DNA from: a virus
Virus record (IMG/VR): IMGVR_UViG_3300035698_002139
Coordinates: 1 to 20,320 of that record
Direction: 5' to 3' (one strand)
Length of the DNA: 20,320 nt
The notes beneath the pieces are model-generated. The model did not search any database, was not told where the DNA came from, and was given only the letters and a program-made list of their open reading frames with translations. A program made the translations under genes and the position numbers. Positions 19,158 to 20,320 of this stretch are shown piece by piece (the first letter of the stretch is position 1; every line of letters starts with the position of its first letter).

Positions 19158-20320
19158 CTCTTCGGGTAACTACACACTTCCTCCAGGGAACCCAGTAGTA
19201 TCCGGCACACCTATTCAGTCGTCCTGGGCGAACAGCACCTTTGGTGATGTAGAAGCAGCGCTGACTGACAGCCTCTCCCGTAGCGGGGCGGGCGGCATGA
19301 CAGCACGACTTAAACTCATAAACGGTACGGAGGCCTTGCCAGCGTTACAGTTCACCGATGAGCCTTCTAGCGGTCTTTATAGAGCGGCGCTTAACGACAT
19401 CAGAATATCCGTTGACGGTGCTGATCAGATAGGGTTTGCTGCTACAGGCGTCGCTATCTCAGGTACGCTTAACGTCGTAGACGTGGTGGAGCTGCAAAGC
19501 ACTCTGGAAGTAGCTGGCGCGCTCATTGCGTTGGACGATATTACTGCCGTTGGTAACGTGACGGGGGCTAACTTAGAGATAGCGAACTGGAACGCGGCCT
19601 TTAGCTGGGGGAACCACGCTCTAGCTGGATACGCTGAAGTAGCTTTGACTGTTCCTAGAAACAGCGCCACGGGTGCGGCTACCATTCCCGCAGGTACTTC
19701 TGCCCAGCGTCCTGGCAGCCCAACTAACGGTCTTCTTAGATACAACAGTGACGAGGGAAGTTTTGAGGGCTACTACGGCGGAGAGTGGCAGTCTATCGCA
19801 GGGCAGGGGTTTTTAGACTTTACAGCGGACGGTGCCATCAGCGCGGCTGGTGAAGCTGTGGTTCTGAACACAGACGGCACAGTGTCTGCTGTAACCGCGC
19901 CCCTCGGGCCTCCTAACATTGGTCCAGAGGAAGACGTTCCTACGGGCATAGGCGCACCCTCTATTTGCTACGACACTGCGAACAACCAAGCTATTCTAGT
20001 TTACACAAGCTCGCCGTCAAATCACCTGAAAGCGGTCGTAGTGACAACTTCTGGAACAACGATCACCTACGGAACAGCGGTGACTGTCGTCGCTGCCTCT
20101 ACCGTACGCTCATCCGTAGTGTACGACGTGGCGGCCGGAGTGGGGCTCGTTGTGTACAGAAATGCGTCTAGCGAATTAAGCGCGGTCACGCTTAGTATAT
20201 CTGGTACCACGCTAACTGTGAACACACCTTTAGCGATCGCAGGTACCAACACATCGTCAGATGTGGCTGCTTGTTACAACCCTATTGAAGAAAAAACAAT
20301 GGTTTTTTGGTCGGACCAAA
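19147..20320 (+). CDS. Tail fibre / receptor-binding protein, N-terminal 391 residues (truncated by window)
   Basis: It probably binds the host surface. The ATG at 19147 has GGAG seven bases upstream and overlaps the previous gene. No stop is reached before 20320. The N-terminus (SGNYTLPPGNPVVSGTPIQSSWANSTFGDVEAAL) is of the type found at virion-attachment ends of phage fibres. Residues 147-162 contain NWNAAFSWGNHALAGY, a widespread fibre motif. Residues 185-215 (SAQRPGSPTNGLLRYNSDEGSFEGYYGGEWQ) are a common beta-rich fibre module. From residue 270 the sequence repeats about every 50 residues: a YD-x-x-x-N/G strand followed by VVVTTSGTTITYGT or VTLSISGTTLTVNT, consistent with beta-propeller blades. 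The third blade starts at 371. The C-terminus and any lyase or chaperone domain lie outside the window. Confidence 0.87.
   Translation, partial: MARDSSGNYTLPPGNPVVSGTPIQSSWANSTFGDVEAALTDSLSRSGAGGMTARLKLINGTEALPALQFTDEPSSGLYRAALNDIRISVDGADQIGFAATGVAISGTLNVVDVVELQSTLEVAGALIALDDITAVGNVTGANLEIANWNAAFSWGNHALAGYAEVALTVPRNSATGAATIPAGTSAQRPGSPTNGLLRYNSDEGSFEGYYGGEWQSIAGQGFLDFTADGAISAAGEAVVLNTDGTVSAVTAPLGPPNIGPEEDVPTGIGAPSICYDTANNQAILVYTSSPSNHLKAVVVTTSGTTITYGTAVTVVAASTVRSSVVYDVAAGVGLVVYRNASSELSAVTLSISGTTLTVNTPLAIAGTNTSSDVAACYNPIEEKTMVFWSDQ

Noticed and set aside
14388-20320. Diversity-generating retroelement variable region in the repeat protein or fibre
   Set aside because: No reverse transcriptase, template repeat or accessory gene is visible in the window. 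The repeats are explained by protein architecture.

Overview
The window reads as about 20 kb of a tailed bacteriophage genome (Caudoviricetes, short-tailed podovirus-like plan), either a free phage or a prophage fragment. The evidence is a rightward block of virion genes in standard order: small terminase candidate, large terminase, portal, scaffold, major capsid protein, capsid-associated protein, head-tail adaptor, P22 gp10-like hub or stabilisation protein, GNAT-like protein, a set of Ala/Gln/Gly-rich internal or ejection proteins, and a tail fibre that runs off the right edge. There is no tape measure, tail tube, sheath or baseplate gene, and no integrase, repressor or capsid protease in view. 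The host cannot be named from the sequence. The protein families resemble those of environmental podoviruses, but that is an impression and not a search result.

Layout. (1) 1-841, minus strand: four small, tightly coupled genes, the last cut by the window edge. Two are paralogues. In each coupled pair a GAGGG Shine-Dalgarno sequence is encoded at the end of the upstream gene. (2) 842-2790: an unusual, mostly non-coding accessory region. It holds a cluster of TGTACCC sites, a 19-bp iteron-like direct repeat, GC-rich 23-, 14- and 10-bp tandem repeats, two tandem related mini-ORFs, an AT-rich palindrome, one hypothetical Ala-rich gene (2019-2492), two tandem long hairpins with one compensatory base-pair change, and an A7T7 block. 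(3) 2791-8449: packaging and head assembly, with genes overlapping by a few bases. (4) 8450-8648: an intergenic control region with a promoter-like element and a dyad. (5) 8649-10085: major capsid protein and a second capsid-region gene, each followed by a terminator hairpin. (6) 10106-20320: connector, hub, internal virion proteins and tail fibre, almost all overlapping or abutting.

Control. The three main rightward transcription blocks (2019 gene, terminase operon, capsid gene) are each preceded by TTGCNN-N17-TACTAT, which looks like one shared promoter class. Two intrinsic terminators flank the 131-aa gene after the capsid gene. They should step transcription down from capsid to connector and tail genes, as T7 does after its capsid gene. 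The small terminase gene has no Shine-Dalgarno sequence, and its start codon lies where this promoter would begin transcription, so it may be leaderless.

Working picture (inference). The small and large terminases pump DNA through the portal into a shell built on the acidic scaffold. The adaptor and gp10-like hub close the head and carry the fibre. The 289-, 591-, 161-, 390- and 446-aa proteins are probably virion-internal or ejected with the DNA. The fibre begins a beta-propeller of about 50-residue blades that may contact the receptor. The most novel part is the 900-2790 region, a candidate replication, packaging or regulatory centre.
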